Assembly (NCBI GenBank): GCA_001799195.1
Contig: MGSU01000315.1
Span: forward strand, 1 to 27,257
From: Deltaproteobacteria bacterium RIFOXYA12_FULL_61_11
GTDB taxonomy: Bacteria; Bdellovibrionota_F; JAHFAK01; YA12-FULL-61-11
Direction of reading: 5' to 3'
Length of the DNA stretch: 27,257 bases
A program made the translations under genes and the position numbers. Positions 1-8,355 of this stretch are shown piece by piece (the stretch's first letter is position 1; every line of letters starts with the position of its first letter). Below the pieces are notes generated by a model that made no database searches, had not been told where the DNA came from, and saw only the letters and a program-made list of their open reading frames with translations.

Positions 1-169
1 TGAAATCAATAAACGTATCGCGTTCCAGGCACCTTTCGAATGATAGCCCAGGGGGGCAGTCAAGGCAAGACGATCCCCCGCCAATAAGCAAGAGAAAAGG
101 GGCGTCAACAAGCGTCGTGGAAGCAGGGTACTGAGATGAGGACAGGCATCGACCTCATGACCTTCTCGG
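1..169. other. Left-edge segment, mostly non-coding
   Basis: No complete gene was found here. On the plus strand, positions 2-43 read open from the window edge to a TGA and could be the last 13 codons (ending QAPFE) of a gene entering from the left and converging on the VWA lipoprotein gene. This is too short to prove. A 5-bp hairpin (158-172) overlaps the lipoprotein stop codon but has no T-tract, so it is not a convincing terminator. Confidence 0.25.
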
Positions 170-2230
170 TCAGCTCTTCTTGTAATAGGTGAAACTTATC
201 TGGGCATTGGCCTGCGGGATAAAAGAACCATGGAACTCGATCTCGTGCGTGCCTTCGTTATAGGTCCAGCCATTGTTGCGGCTACGCGGGATGATGATGC
301 CATCGACCTTGACCACGATCGAGAACGGGTCAGGGTCATCAGAGAGCTTGAACCGGTGTTTGAGCCCAATGGAATCGAAGCCCAGGGCATCGAGAATAGA
401 GATAAAATCGGAGTCGCAGATGGCTGCGATGTACCCACCGGTCTTCCTGGAGGCCTGCATATACAGGTCACCTACTCGCTCGATGTTGTGAGCGGTCTCG
501 ACGAACACCCCGTTCTGCCAATTCGACAAATAGCATTCTTCCGAACCATCGGCGACGAAAGAACTGATCTTGATCATACCGGCCGGCTTGAGGCCCATGA
601 GGTAACTGACCTGCATGTCGCGATTGCCGGTCGGTCCCTTGGCATTGTCGCCCTGGGTCATCTCGTCGTCGTCGCTGACCACGATGATGGAGAGCTTGGC
701 GTCCGGCCGCAGGAAGTTCTGGTTCGGCGCTTGATTCCCTACCGCCTTTTGCATGGCAAGATAGGCTGTGTTCAGCCCTTGTTCCTGATAACAAAGAATA
801 TTCTCTTCTTGCTCAGGAGCGCAGAGGTATTCTTTTCTGATACGGTTGATGACATCCTGGAATTTCGGGATGAGCTCCGGAGTATCGCGGGTGAATACCT
901 GGCTGATGAAATCGCCCTGATAATTGATATCGGTCAAGACCACCGCTAAGTGAAAGTCGATGCGATATTCGTTGAGCCGCTCGATGTACTGTGTGAAATT
1001 CTCGGCGATCTTCACCTGTTCGTCCATCATGCTGGCCGAATTATCGATGACCCAGAGAATGTCGACCTTGTCGTCAACCGATTGCTGCTGTTGCACTTTG
1101 TCGGAGATGAGCAACCCGAACTTCCTGTTCTTGCAAGCATCGCAGAGTTCCGGATGCCCGCCGTTGGCTTCGATGCATTGTTGGCAACTGCTGACCAAGG
1201 TACCAGCTCGGCCCTTGCACATTTCGTCGGTGACCTCGTCACCTCCCTGGTTGATGCTCTCTTCACAGGTTTTCCCCACGTCGATCTCATGCTGCTTGCA
1301 AACCTCCTGGAATGGATTGGCAGCACAGTCACCGACGAGCGAACCGCTGGCAGTGGCCCCAGGATTATTGTCACCGGGAGGCGTAGCCGGACGCGCACCC
1401 TCTCCATAGGGCACATAACCCTGGCCCGACTGGTTCCCTACAGTACCACCACCGGCAAGGGAACCGGCGCGGTTGAAGGAACTATCGGTGACCGAACCGG
1501 CTTTCCCGGTACAATGCTGTTCATAAAGTTCTTGGTACGTGGGATCCTTGGCCAGTTGTTCACAGATGGAATAAATCAAGCCCGCGAGTTGTTGATCGTT
1601 GAGGAGTTGATCCTCGGGCCACTGCCCACCCAACAACTGCCCTTGCGAGTCCTGGATACCATGAGCATCGAGGGCTCCTGCCAGATCGTCGAGCAACGGA
1701 TTGAGAGCACGGGACGGATCCTGAGGGTTGTCCCCGCTTCCCGTGGAAGGTTCAAATTGGTTATCCAACAGCCCCGCCGCTTGCAAACTGCCCAGCAATC
1801 CTGCGAGACCAGAATTCCGCAAGTAACCGGTGCTATCGGCGAATCCTTGTTCATAGCTCTGCTCGAGGCATTCGAGATCCCCTGCCGCACAACCATTTGA
1901 TATTTTTATTTGGTTCGAAAGATTACAGGCGCTATTGATCATGTCCGTGGTCTGATTTGGTTCCGTGCTCGTCGAAGCGCCATCCAATCCGAGCTGCGAA
2001 GCTCGATTGCACATCTCGTTGGCGAAATCCGAAAAGGCATTATCGAAGGGATCGTCACCGTTTGAAGTCCCCTCACCCCACACCCCGAGACTACCCTCCG
2101 AACCGGGAAGGCCGGAAGTATCGACCTGCTGGTCCTCACTCTCGGGCTTGGACACGACCTTGTGTTCGGAGCATCCCCAGGTAATCAGGAGTGCTACTGC
2201 CACGGCGACAATCTGGAAGGTCCTCATCAT
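170..2230 (-). CDS. Secreted lipoprotein with von Willebrand factor A domain
   Basis: About 686 residues. I chose the start at MMRTFQ because an AGGGTGGG ribosome-binding site precedes it; an in-frame ATG five codons upstream has none. The N-terminus is a hydrophobic signal ending in the lipobox LITWGC, so a lipid-anchored envelope protein is expected. The first half is low-complexity, rich in Gly, Asn, Gln and Ser, with scattered Cys. A CxxC-x11-CxxC cluster lies at about 1133-1190. The VWA domain starts near residue 390 with strand DILWVID and a MIDAS-type DNSAS motif; VVLTD and VVSDDDE follow. The C-terminus is a beta-rich module of the kind found after VWA domains in deltaproteobacterial lipoproteins. 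It is the last gene of the minus-strand run, 235 bp beyond dtd, and may have its own promoter. Ligand unknown; adhesion or surface binding is inference. Confidence 0.85.
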   Translation of the reverse strand: MMRTFQIVAVAVALLITWGCSEHKVVSKPESEDQQVDTSGLPGSEGSLGVWGEGTSNGDDPFDNAFSDFANEMCNRASQLGLDGASTSTEPNQTTDMINSACNLSNQIKISNGCAAGDLECLEQSYEQGFADSTGYLRNSGLAGLLGSLQAAGLLDNQFEPSTGSGDNPQDPSRALNPLLDDLAGALDAHGIQDSQGQLLGGQWPEDQLLNDQQLAGLIYSICEQLAKDPTYQELYEQHCTGKAGSVTDSSFNRAGSLAGGGTVGNQSGQGYVPYGEGARPATPPGDNNPGATASGSLVGDCAANPFQEVCKQHEIDVGKTCEESINQGGDEVTDEMCKGRAGTLVSSCQQCIEANGGHPELCDACKNRKFGLLISDKVQQQQSVDDKVDILWVIDNSASMMDEQVKIAENFTQYIERLNEYRIDFHLAVVLTDINYQGDFISQVFTRDTPELIPKFQDVINRIRKEYLCAPEQEENILCYQEQGLNTAYLAMQKAVGNQAPNQNFLRPDAKLSIIVVSDDDEMTQGDNAKGPTGNRDMQVSYLMGLKPAGMIKISSFVADGSEECYLSNWQNGVFVETAHNIERVGDLYMQASRKTGGYIAAICDSDFISILDALGFDSIGLKHRFKLSDDPDPFSIVVKVDGIIIPRSRNNGWTYNEGTHEIEFHGSFIPQANAQISFTYYKKS

Positions 2231-2297
2231 CCCACCCTGTTGCATGATCCATGTGCCCGGGGGCGGTCCTCAGCAACAACCGTACCCGATACGATGA

Positions 2298-2326
2298 ACC
2301 ATACCATATTGCCCCGGAGGTCACAA
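2298..2326 (-). promoter_or_regulatory. Possible promoter for the VWA lipoprotein gene
   Basis: On the minus strand TTGTGA (2321-2326) and TATGGT (2298-2303) are separated by 17 nt, leaving a leader of about 60 nt before the lipoprotein ATG. It lies in the 235-bp gap (2231-2465) between dtd and the lipoprotein gene, which holds no other gene I can support. The match to the sigma70 consensus is only moderate. Confidence 0.3.
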
Positions 2327-2465
2327 TCTCGAACGGTTGCAAGTACTTTCCTTCCAGGCTGGGAACAGTCCGTTCATGCGACCATTGCAGGCCTGCAAGA
2401 TTTGCACGGTCAACGCGACGCGTTGTCGACATCCGTGCATCGAAGTCAAGGAATGACCTCGGACT

Positions 2466-2921
2466 TCACTCTTGCTCTTCCGGAGGTACTTCGAGGACTA
2501 TGGTGACCGGCCCATCATTGAGCAATTCGACTGCCATACGTGCGCCGAAGAATCCCTTGCTCACCTGAAGGGGAAGAGCTTCGGCCTTTGCGAGAAACGC
2601 CTTGTAGAGTCCTTCGGCCACCGCAGGTGGAGCTGCTTGCTCGAAGGAGGGCCGCCGACCACGGCTACAATCGGCATACAGGGTGAATTGCGACACCACC
2701 ATCAGACCACCACCAACTTCCAATAACGAACGGTTCATTTTCCCCTGTTCGTCCACGAAGAGGCGAAGATTGACGATCTTGGAGAGGAGCTTGTCCAGAT
2801 CCTCGATCCGGTCATGCTTGGTGAAGCCGAGTAAGAGCAGGAGTCCTCTACCGATAGAGGAGGGCGGACACCCCTCGACGCTCACGACACAGCGCGCTAC
2901 GCGCTGCAAGACCGCACGCAT
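2466..2921 (-). CDS. dtd: D-aminoacyl-tRNA deacylase
   Basis: 151 residues, normal family length (about 145-150). Dtd hydrolyses D-aminoacyl-tRNAs, and glycyl-tRNA(Ala), in the cytosol, freeing tRNA for correct charging. The N-terminus MRAVLQRVARCVVSVEG matches the family start. The two signature motifs are present: SQFTL at residues 77-81 and NDGPVT at 135-140, whose Gly-Pro inserts into the partner subunit's active site. GAGG lies 5 nt upstream of the ATG. It starts 15 bp after the asnS stop, so a tRNA-charging enzyme and a proofreading enzyme are probably co-transcribed. The C-terminal tail (EVPPEEQE) is slightly acidic and unremarkable. Confidence 0.95.
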   Translation of the reverse strand: MRAVLQRVARCVVSVEGCPPSSIGRGLLLLLGFTKHDRIEDLDKLLSKIVNLRLFVDEQGKMNRSLLEVGGGLMVVSQFTLYADCSRGRRPSFEQAAPPAVAEGLYKAFLAKAEALPLQVSKGFFGARMAVELLNDGPVTIVLEVPPEEQE

Positions 2922-2936
2922 GCGTCCTCGTCCCAG

Positions 2937-4235
2937 TCAGGGGCGCACGCGCTCGAGCATCCTCGGGAAGGGGATGGTCTCGCGAAGATGATGCAATCCG
3001 CACAACCAGGTAATGGTCCGTTCCAGCCCAAGACCGAAACCAGCATGCGGGAAGGTCCCATAGCGGCGCAGATCGAGGAACCATTCGAAGGCTTCGCGAG
3101 GCAGGGCGTGTTGCTCGATCTTGCTTTCGAGTACGGCGAGACTGTCCTCTCTCTGTCCCCCGCCAATGATTTCGCCATAGCCTTCGGGAGCCAAGACGTC
3201 CATACACAAGGCCAGCCTCGCATCCAGAGGGTCTTCTTTCATATAGAACGCCTTGCATTGAAGAGGATAGCGGTGGACTATCACCGGGCGATCGAATTGG
3301 TTGGCGAGGATGGTTTCATCCTCGGCACCGAAATCCTCTCCCCAGGTAAAATCCCGGCCGGCGGCATGGAGTCGTTCAACTGCCTCGGTATAGGAAATGC
3401 GCGGGAACGGCGGCAGAACCTGTTCGAGTCGAGCGGGATCGCGCTCGAGCATCTGGAGGTAGGATCGGCCGCGTTCGAGGACTCTCCGGACCACATGGCA
3501 GAGAAAATCCTCTGCGAGTTGCATGTCCTCGTCCAGTCCGATGAAAGCAACCTCGGGTTCGACCATCCAGAACTCGGTCAGGTGCCTACGTGTCTTCGAT
3601 TTCTCGGCGCGGAAGACCGGTCCGAAGCAATAGACCTTGCCCAACGCGGCCGCCGCCGCTTCCATGTAGAGTTGGCCACTCTGGGTGAGATAGGCCTTGT
3701 CTCCGAAATAGTCGACCTCGAACAGCGTGGTGGTCCCTTCGCAGGCCGCGGGCGTGAACATGGGGGCATCGACCAGGACGAAACTGCGGGTCTCGAAGAA
3801 CTCGCGTATGGCGGTAACGACGATAGTACGAATTTTCATCAGAGCGACTTGCCGGGTCGAACGGAGCCAGAGATGCCGATGGTCCATGAGGAACGCCACA
3901 CCGTGTTCCTTGGGGCTGATCGGATAGGGCTCGGCGACGTGGAGAACCTCGAGAGAGGTGACCTGCAGCTCGTAGCCGAGTGTGGACCTCTGATCCGCTT
4001 GGACGTGACCCCGTACGATAAGGCTGCTCTCCTGAGTCAGGGATGCAGCAGCAATGAAGACCTCGGCCGGCACACGGTTCTTCAGGATCACGCACTGAAT
4101 CGTAGCCGATCCGTCCCTCACCTGCAGGAAGAGGATCTTTCCACTGGAGCGAAGGTTGTAGAGCCATCCGCGCAGCTCGACCTCTTGATCAAGGTATTGA
4201 GCAACATCCTCGACATAGATCCTGGGTATGCTCAT
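2937..4235 (-). CDS. asnS: Asparaginyl-tRNA synthetase
   Basis: 432 residues from the chosen ATG, which overlaps the galE stop as ATGA; the reading frame is open further upstream but that lies inside galE. A class IIb synthetase that charges tRNA-Asn using ATP. Residues 1 to about 100 form the OB-fold anticodon-binding domain ([16 protein letters not shown]). The catalytic domain follows, with motif 2 FRAE at 208-211 and motif 3 [13 protein letters not shown] near 399-411. [20 protein letters not shown] is the form typical of AsnRS rather than AspRS, and the protein lacks the large insertion of bacterial AspRS. Presence of AsnS suggests direct Asn-tRNA formation, although a GatCAB route elsewhere cannot be excluded. 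Confidence 0.95.
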   Translation of the reverse strand: MSIPRIYVEDVAQYLDQEVELRGWLYNLRSSGKILFLQVRDGSATIQCVILKNRVPAEVFIAAASLTQESSLIVRGHVQADQRSTLGYELQVTSLEVLHVAEPYPISPKEHGVAFLMDHRHLWLRSTRQVALMKIRTIVVTAIREFFETRSFVLVDAPMFTPAACEGTTTLFEVDYFGDKAYLTQSGQLYMEAAAAALGKVYCFGPVFRAEKSKTRRHLTEFWMVEPEVAFIGLDEDMQLAEDFLCHVVRRVLERGRSYLQMLERDPARLEQVLPPFPRISYTEAVERLHAAGRDFTWGEDFGAEDETILANQFDRPVIVHRYPLQCKAFYMKEDPLDARLALCMDVLAPEGYGEIIGGGQREDSLAVLESKIEQHALPREAFEWFLDLRRYGTFPHAGFGLGLERTITWLCGLHHLRETIPFPRMLERVRP

Positions 4236-5227
4236 CTGGTCCTCACAAAACGCGAGTATTCTTTTGATCGACGCCAAGTAGTGGCCGTTGCAATAACCGT
4301 ATCGAGGTCGCTGACCCTCGGTTCCCAACCAAGGATCCGTTTGGCTTTACCGAAATCGGCGATGAGTTCGGGGGGGTCCCCCGCCCGGCGTCCGGTCATC
4401 TCGTAGGGAACCTCCATCCCGAGGTGCTCTTCGACTTTCGCAATGATCTCCAACACCGAATAGCCTTTCCCGCATCCGAGGTTGAAGACCTCGTTCCCAC
4501 CCTTCGCCTCGAGATGAGCCAAACCGAGGAGATGCGCGGCGGCGATGTCCTCGACGTGCAGATAATCCCGCACTCCGGTCCCGTCGGGGGTGGGAAAGTC
4601 ATTGCCGAAAACCACGAGCGGTCTGTCCTTGTCGAGAGCGGCCTCTATCACCAGAGGGACCAAATGCGTCTCGGGGTCGTGCTTCTCACCGCTGTCGCCA
4701 TCGCGATCGGCGCCTGCCGCATTGAAGTAACGGAAACAGACATACTGCAGTGGATGGACCAGGGCGTGGTCCTGCAGCATCACCTCGAACTGGTACTTGG
4801 TGCGGCCATAGACGCTGATCGGTTTGGGCTGTTGCACCTCGGAGATGGGTACGCTCTCAGGTTCGCCATAGGCCGCGCAGGTGGAAGAGAAGATGAGCCG
4901 GAAGACCTTAGCCTCCAGCATGCAGGTGAGCAGGTTGAAACTTGCCAAGACATTGTTATCGTAGTATTTGTGAGGTTCATGCATGGATTCCCCGACCAGG
5001 CACTTGGCAGCGAAATGCATCACCGCCTCGATCCGGTGCCGGCGGAACACCTGCCGCAGAGCGCCGAGATCCCGCAGGTCAACCTGCTCGAAATCGCTCC
5101 ACTTCACCCCTTGCCGATAACCTTCCGAGAGATCGTCAATGACCAGCGTGTGTCGACCTTGTCGGTGTAACATTTTTGCGACATGCGAACCGATGTACCC
5201 GGCACCGCCGGTAATGAGTACGGTCAT
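4232..5227 (-). CDS. galE: UDP-glucose 4-epimerase
   Basis: 331 residues, standard length. Interconverts UDP-glucose and UDP-galactose with bound NAD, supplying galactose for surface polysaccharides. An extended SDR fold is shown by the N-terminal GGAGYIGSH Rossmann motif (residues 7-15), the SSTCAAYG strand with catalytic Ser/Thr near 115-116, and the Y140-x3-K144 pair in YGRTK. The C-terminal substrate region includes [14 protein letters not shown], typical of GalE. Its ATG shares one base with the upstream phosphatase stop (TGATG), and its stop overlaps asnS by 4 nt, so translational coupling is likely. A UDP-GlcNAc epimerase activity cannot be excluded by eye. Confidence 0.93.
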   Translation of the reverse strand: MTVLITGGAGYIGSHVAKMLHRQGRHTLVIDDLSEGYRQGVKWSDFEQVDLRDLGALRQVFRRHRIEAVMHFAAKCLVGESMHEPHKYYDNNVLASFNLLTCMLEAKVFRLIFSSTCAAYGEPESVPISEVQQPKPISVYGRTKYQFEVMLQDHALVHPLQYVCFRYFNAAGADRDGDSGEKHDPETHLVPLVIEAALDKDRPLVVFGNDFPTPDGTGVRDYLHVEDIAAAHLLGLAHLEAKGGNEVFNLGCGKGYSVLEIIAKVEEHLGMEVPYEMTGRRAGDPPELIADFGKAKRILGWEPRVSDLDTVIATATTWRRSKEYSRFVRTR

Positions 5228-6501
5228 CAGCCAATACCCTCCCAGAAGAGTTTCCGCAGCTTTTCCTGTTCCAAGCCCAATTCGGAACGGGTGATCACTA
5301 AATCATCGTTCGTGGCACGCAACCTCAGGGACAGGATGTGGGTGAGGTTCCAGAGTAATTTTATCGAGAGAGGAGGATCCTCACGCATCAACCGGAACAG
5401 ATCCAATTTATTGATAACCAAGAGCTTGGTCTCGGTCATGGTGACGATGGAGGCAGAACGTGGATTGCTGTCGATGAGGGTCATTTCTCCAAAATGATCG
5501 CCCTTCCCGAGGATATCGATCTGTTGCTCCTTCTTGACGATACCGACCTTGCCCGAGAGGATCATGAACAGCTCCTCTCCGGACGTACCCTCACGGATAA
5601 CGTAGACCCCCTTGCGATAACTGCGGTTGGTGACCAGACTCATCAAACGCAATAACTCTTTGTATTCCATGTATTGAAAAAGAGGGATCTCCTTGAGTAC
5701 GCCGATCATGGAATCGACCGACGTGTCTTCCTCGGGGACTTGATGGTCGGTACAGGTACAAACCACGGTGGTGATGTTGTCGGCACCTCCGCGACTCTTC
5801 GCCAAGGCGACCAAGAACTGCGGCACTTTCTCGACGGGATTGGCCCCTAGAGCCTCGACCATATCCTCATCTTTGACGTAATTGGTCAGTCCATCGGAGG
5901 AGAGGACCATTGCATCGCCATGCATAAGGCGTACGGGAAGAGTGTCGACCTGGACATAGGGTTGCGTGCCGACCGCTCGGGTCAATACATTTTTGAAGGG
6001 AACCTTTTCCGCGTCTTCCCGACGAAGGAGTCCGCGATCGATGCGCTCCTGGACCAGAGAATGGTCCGTGGTCACCTTGTGCAGGGCTCCCTTTCGCAGG
6101 AGGTGGATACTGCTGTCTCCGACATGTGCGACAAACCCGGTAGAGCCTATCACCAAGACCAGGGATACGGTTGTCCCCATTCCGGCCTGCTCAGGGTTAC
6201 GTTGAGCCTGTTGGTGGATGGCCGAGCAGGCGCTCTGGACAGCGTTGTTGACGATCTTCTGGATCTGATCGGCGAGTTCGATGCCCGGCTCAGCGATATA
6301 CCGCTGATAGAGAGCCTTCTCCTGATCGAGCCTCTGGTGAAGGACATTGACCGCGAGACGACTGGCTACCTCTCCGGCTGCATGTCCTCCCATGCCGTCA
6401 GCGACGATAAAAAGGCCGAGGGTTTCATCCACCAGGAAGGAATCTTCGTTGTTCTCTCGGTGATTGCCGAGATCGGTGAGAGCGAACGCCTGTACATCCA
6501 T
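5227..6501 (-). CDS. PP2C-type Ser/Thr phosphatase fused to a cyclic-nucleotide-binding domain
   Basis: 424 residues with two domains. Residues 1 to about 250 are a PP2C/Stp1-like phosphatase with metal-binding motifs NNEDS (18-21), DGMGGH (35-40), SSDGLTN (201-207) and GGADNIT (238-244), so catalysis should be intact. Residues 272 to about 400 are a Crp-type cyclic-nucleotide-binding fold. The phosphate-binding cassette HFGEMTLIDSNPRSAS (336-351) keeps the FGE and the Arg (348) that normally contacts the cyclic phosphate. There is no membrane segment, so it is cytosolic. I infer that cAMP, cGMP or a related ligand gates dephosphorylation of Ser/Thr-phosphorylated proteins. No Ser/Thr kinase gene lies in the window, so the partner is unknown. 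It follows the 98-residue unknown by 2 nt and overlaps galE by 1 nt. Confidence 0.92.
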   Translation of the reverse strand: MDVQAFALTDLGNHRENNEDSFLVDETLGLFIVADGMGGHAAGEVASRLAVNVLHQRLDQEKALYQRYIAEPGIELADQIQKIVNNAVQSACSAIHQQAQRNPEQAGMGTTVSLVLVIGSTGFVAHVGDSSIHLLRKGALHKVTTDHSLVQERIDRGLLRREDAEKVPFKNVLTRAVGTQPYVQVDTLPVRLMHGDAMVLSSDGLTNYVKDEDMVEALGANPVEKVPQFLVALAKSRGGADNITTVVCTCTDHQVPEEDTSVDSMIGVLKEIPLFQYMEYKELLRLMSLVTNRSYRKGVYVIREGTSGEELFMILSGKVGIVKKEQQIDILGKGDHFGEMTLIDSNPRSASIVTMTETKLLVINKLDLFRLMREDPPLSIKLLWNLTHILSLRLRATNDDLVITRSELGLEQEKLRKLFWEGIG

Positions 6502-6503
6502 GT

Positions 6504-6800
6504 TCAGATCACATCACTTTTCAACGATTTGATAATAAAAGTAAGGATCTTGAGTCGTTCGAGCGGGGTTCCGGCTTCTTTTGCCAGCAGGTGAAAGCGG
6601 TCCTTCACATGCGGAACCTTCTCACCGATGAAATCGAGAAGTTCCCGTAGCGCTTCCTCGAAGGCCATACCATCGTCGCAAGCCTTTTCGAGGCAAGCCA
6701 AGTGCAAGAGCAGTTCATTGGTAAAACCCTGACCGAATTGCTCTTCGACCCTTGCCAACTGCTCGCGGCGGCGTATATCTCTAGTCTTGTCGTTCTCCAT
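6504..6800 (-). CDS. Small helical protein of unknown function
   Basis: 98 residues, not recognised. It starts inside the last 20 nt of holC in another frame and ends 2 nt before the PP2C-CNBD gene, so the tight packing argues that it is real and translationally coupled. The composition is charged, Leu- and Glu-rich and predicted mostly helical, with no signal peptide, Cys or membrane segment. Repeated pattern pieces such as ELLLHLACLEKACDDG and EALRELLDFIGEKVP look like short helical hairpins of a protein-interaction domain. Its place immediately before a phosphatase gene makes a regulatory partner conceivable, but that is inference only. Confidence 0.75.
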   Translation of the reverse strand: MENDKTRDIRRREQLARVEEQFGQGFTNELLLHLACLEKACDDGMAFEEALRELLDFIGEKVPHVKDRFHLLAKEAGTPLERLKILTFIIKSLKSDVI

Positions 6801-7263
6801 GGCGGTAATCCTGGAAACCCGGTGACCAACCGAGGTCCTGGCAATGCCTGAACCTCTGACGTTTTTCTTCGACGTGGGCCGCGTTCCACTGAGCGATGAC
6901 TTCGTAGATCCTGGTACAACCGCTCAGTCCGGTGTAGTCCGGATCGGCCAGGAGGATCGCCACGTCGAAAGCCTCGCCGACGATAGTTGACGTCAGAAGG
7001 ATCCGGTTGTCAACGGGATTGTCCGAGGGATCGACGACCATATGAGGAAGGAACACCTCCTCGCGAAACGTCCAGAGCAAGTCATCGTACCGATCACAGG
7101 CGGCACGGTCGCGACAGAGCAGAACCTGACGCAACCCCTGGCGATAGTGCTGCTCAAGGAGTTCGAAGAGCCAGGTATTCAGAGCATCGGGAGAAGTAAC
7201 CCTCACGAACTGGATGCGGGACGTTGCCGCACTCCCTCCCGAGGTGATACCGTCAGAACTCAC
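6781..7263 (-). CDS. holC: DNA polymerase III chi subunit (HolC-like)
   Basis: 160 residues from a GTG start that overlaps the pta stop as GTGA; the frame stays open upstream inside pta, but the overlap decides the start. The middle (GLRQVLLCRDRAACDRYDDLLWTF...FLPHMV) and end (VAILLADPDY...AQWNAAHVEEKRQRFRHCQDLGW) follow the HolC pattern: a Rossmann-like core that reads multiple-copy residue patterns rather than catalytic residues, then a C-terminal helix. Chi links the clamp loader to single-stranded-DNA-binding protein. The N-terminal 20 residues differ from Escherichia coli HolC. Family resemblance is clear by pattern but the sequence is divergent, so assignment is good rather than certain. 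Confidence 0.8.
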   Translation of the reverse strand: MSSDGITSGGSAATSRIQFVRVTSPDALNTWLFELLEQHYRQGLRQVLLCRDRAACDRYDDLLWTFREEVFLPHMVVDPSDNPVDNRILLTSTIVGEAFDVAILLADPDYTGLSGCTRIYEVIAQWNAAHVEEKRQRFRHCQDLGWSPGFQDYRHGERQD

Positions 7264-8261
7264 CCGCGTCCGCCTCCCCCAACGATGCAGCCGATGGTCG
7301 CGGTATTGACGATGTCCTCGACACTGCAACCGCGTGACAGATCATAGTATGGCTTTGCCAATCCCTGGACAATGGGGCCTATCACCTGAGCCCCGCCAAT
7401 GCGTTCGGTGATCTTGTAACCGATATTGCCCGCGTCGAGGTCGGGGAAGATATAGACATTTGCCTTACCCGCTACTGCACTATCAGGAGCCTTGCGGGCA
7501 GCGACCGAAGGCAAGAAGGCGGCATCGAACTGCAGTTCACCATCGACGAGCAGGTCGGGACGGCGTTCTCTCACCATGGTGGTGGACCGTTTGACTCGAT
7601 GCACATCCTCGTGGTCGGCGCTCCCTCGGGTTGAGAAAGAGAGCATGGCCACACGCGGTTCCAGACCGAAGAGAGCCTTGAGGTTGTCCGCGGCTGCAAT
7701 AGCGATGTCAGCGAGTTGCTCCTCGGTAGGGCGAGGCAGGACCGCGCAATCGGCGAAAAGCTTGACCTCCTCGGGAGTACTGCCCTTGAGCACCACAATA
7801 AAGAACGAGGAAACCGTCTTGACTCCGGCCGCAGTGCCCAGCACCGCGATCCCCGCTTTGAGCACGTTGGCGGTGGAGCTTATCGAACCCGCTACCGAAC
7901 AGGTCACCTCGCCCAAACGTAAGAGCATGGCTCCATAGTGCAATGGATCCCGCATTGTCTCGGCCGCCTGTTCGAGCGTGATCTGCTTGCCGCGAGTCGC
8001 GCGGAGTTCGACGAACTTCTCGGCAAAGGGCTCGATAGAGCGACTCTCTCGAGGATCGAGGACTTCCAGTCTGGGGTTCCGGCCAGCGGCCTCGAAGGCT
8101 GAAACCATCTTTTCTCTTCTTCCCAACAGGAGTACCGAGGCGAGGTCCAACTCGACTAGTCGCGAAGCCGCTGCCTGGGCTCGCTCGTCTTCGCCATCGG
8201 GCAGCACTACTCGATACTGCCCCCCACGTGCACGTTCTCTGAGGATGTCGACGATATTCAT
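7260..8261 (-). CDS. pta: Phosphate acetyltransferase
   Basis: 333 residues starting at MNIVDILRERA, with GAGGAG just upstream; the open frame extends 66 codons further but without a ribosome site. Converts acetyl-CoA and phosphate to acetyl phosphate and CoA, the first step of acetate overflow or the second of acetate assimilation. It is the short single-domain PTA_PTB form, without the N-terminal DRTGG/BioD-like region of the long enterobacterial Pta. Seen motifs are VLPDGEDERA near the start, STRGSADH in the middle, and the C-terminal IFPDLDAGNIGYKITER, which is characteristic of Pta. No ackA lies in this window. It is 94 bp downstream of the coiled-coil protein gene and overlaps holC by 4 nt. 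Confidence 0.93.
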   Translation of the reverse strand: MNIVDILRERARGGQYRVVLPDGEDERAQAAASRLVELDLASVLLLGRREKMVSAFEAAGRNPRLEVLDPRESRSIEPFAEKFVELRATRGKQITLEQAAETMRDPLHYGAMLLRLGEVTCSVAGSISSTANVLKAGIAVLGTAAGVKTVSSFFIVVLKGSTPEEVKLFADCAVLPRPTEEQLADIAIAAADNLKALFGLEPRVAMLSFSTRGSADHEDVHRVKRSTTMVRERRPDLLVDGELQFDAAFLPSVAARKAPDSAVAGKANVYIFPDLDAGNIGYKITERIGGAQVIGPIVQGLAKPYYDLSRGCSVEDIVNTATIGCIVGGGGRG

Positions 8262-8288
8262 GGGTCTACGCTCCTCTGTTATGGGAAC

Positions 8289-8311
8289 TGCGTCACCGTT
8301 AGCATGACGCA
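8289..8311. repeat. 7-bp inverted repeat in the gap before pta
   Basis: TGCGTCA and TGACGCA form a perfect 7-bp dyad with a 9-nt centre in the 94-bp gap between the coiled-coil protein gene and pta. There is no T-run, so it is more likely an operator or an RNA hairpin for mRNA processing than an intrinsic terminator. Confidence 0.35.
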
Positions 8312-8355
8312 AGGGGAGGAGCAATAGGATTCGGTCTCGACCACCCCAGGTTCGT

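Noticed and set aside
230-1900. Long plus-strand open frames (230-949 and 950-1900) opposite the VWA lipoprotein gene
   Set aside because: They are antisense to a gene with clear signal peptide and VWA motifs, and their translations show no domain pattern.
2136-2432. 98-codon minus-strand frame upstream of the lipoprotein
   Set aside because: It overlaps the lipoprotein start region in another frame, with no domain or ribosome site.
2988-4406. 472-codon plus-strand frame over asnS and galE
   Set aside because: Antisense to two genes with intact catalytic motifs; the frame arises from the codon bias of the opposite strand.
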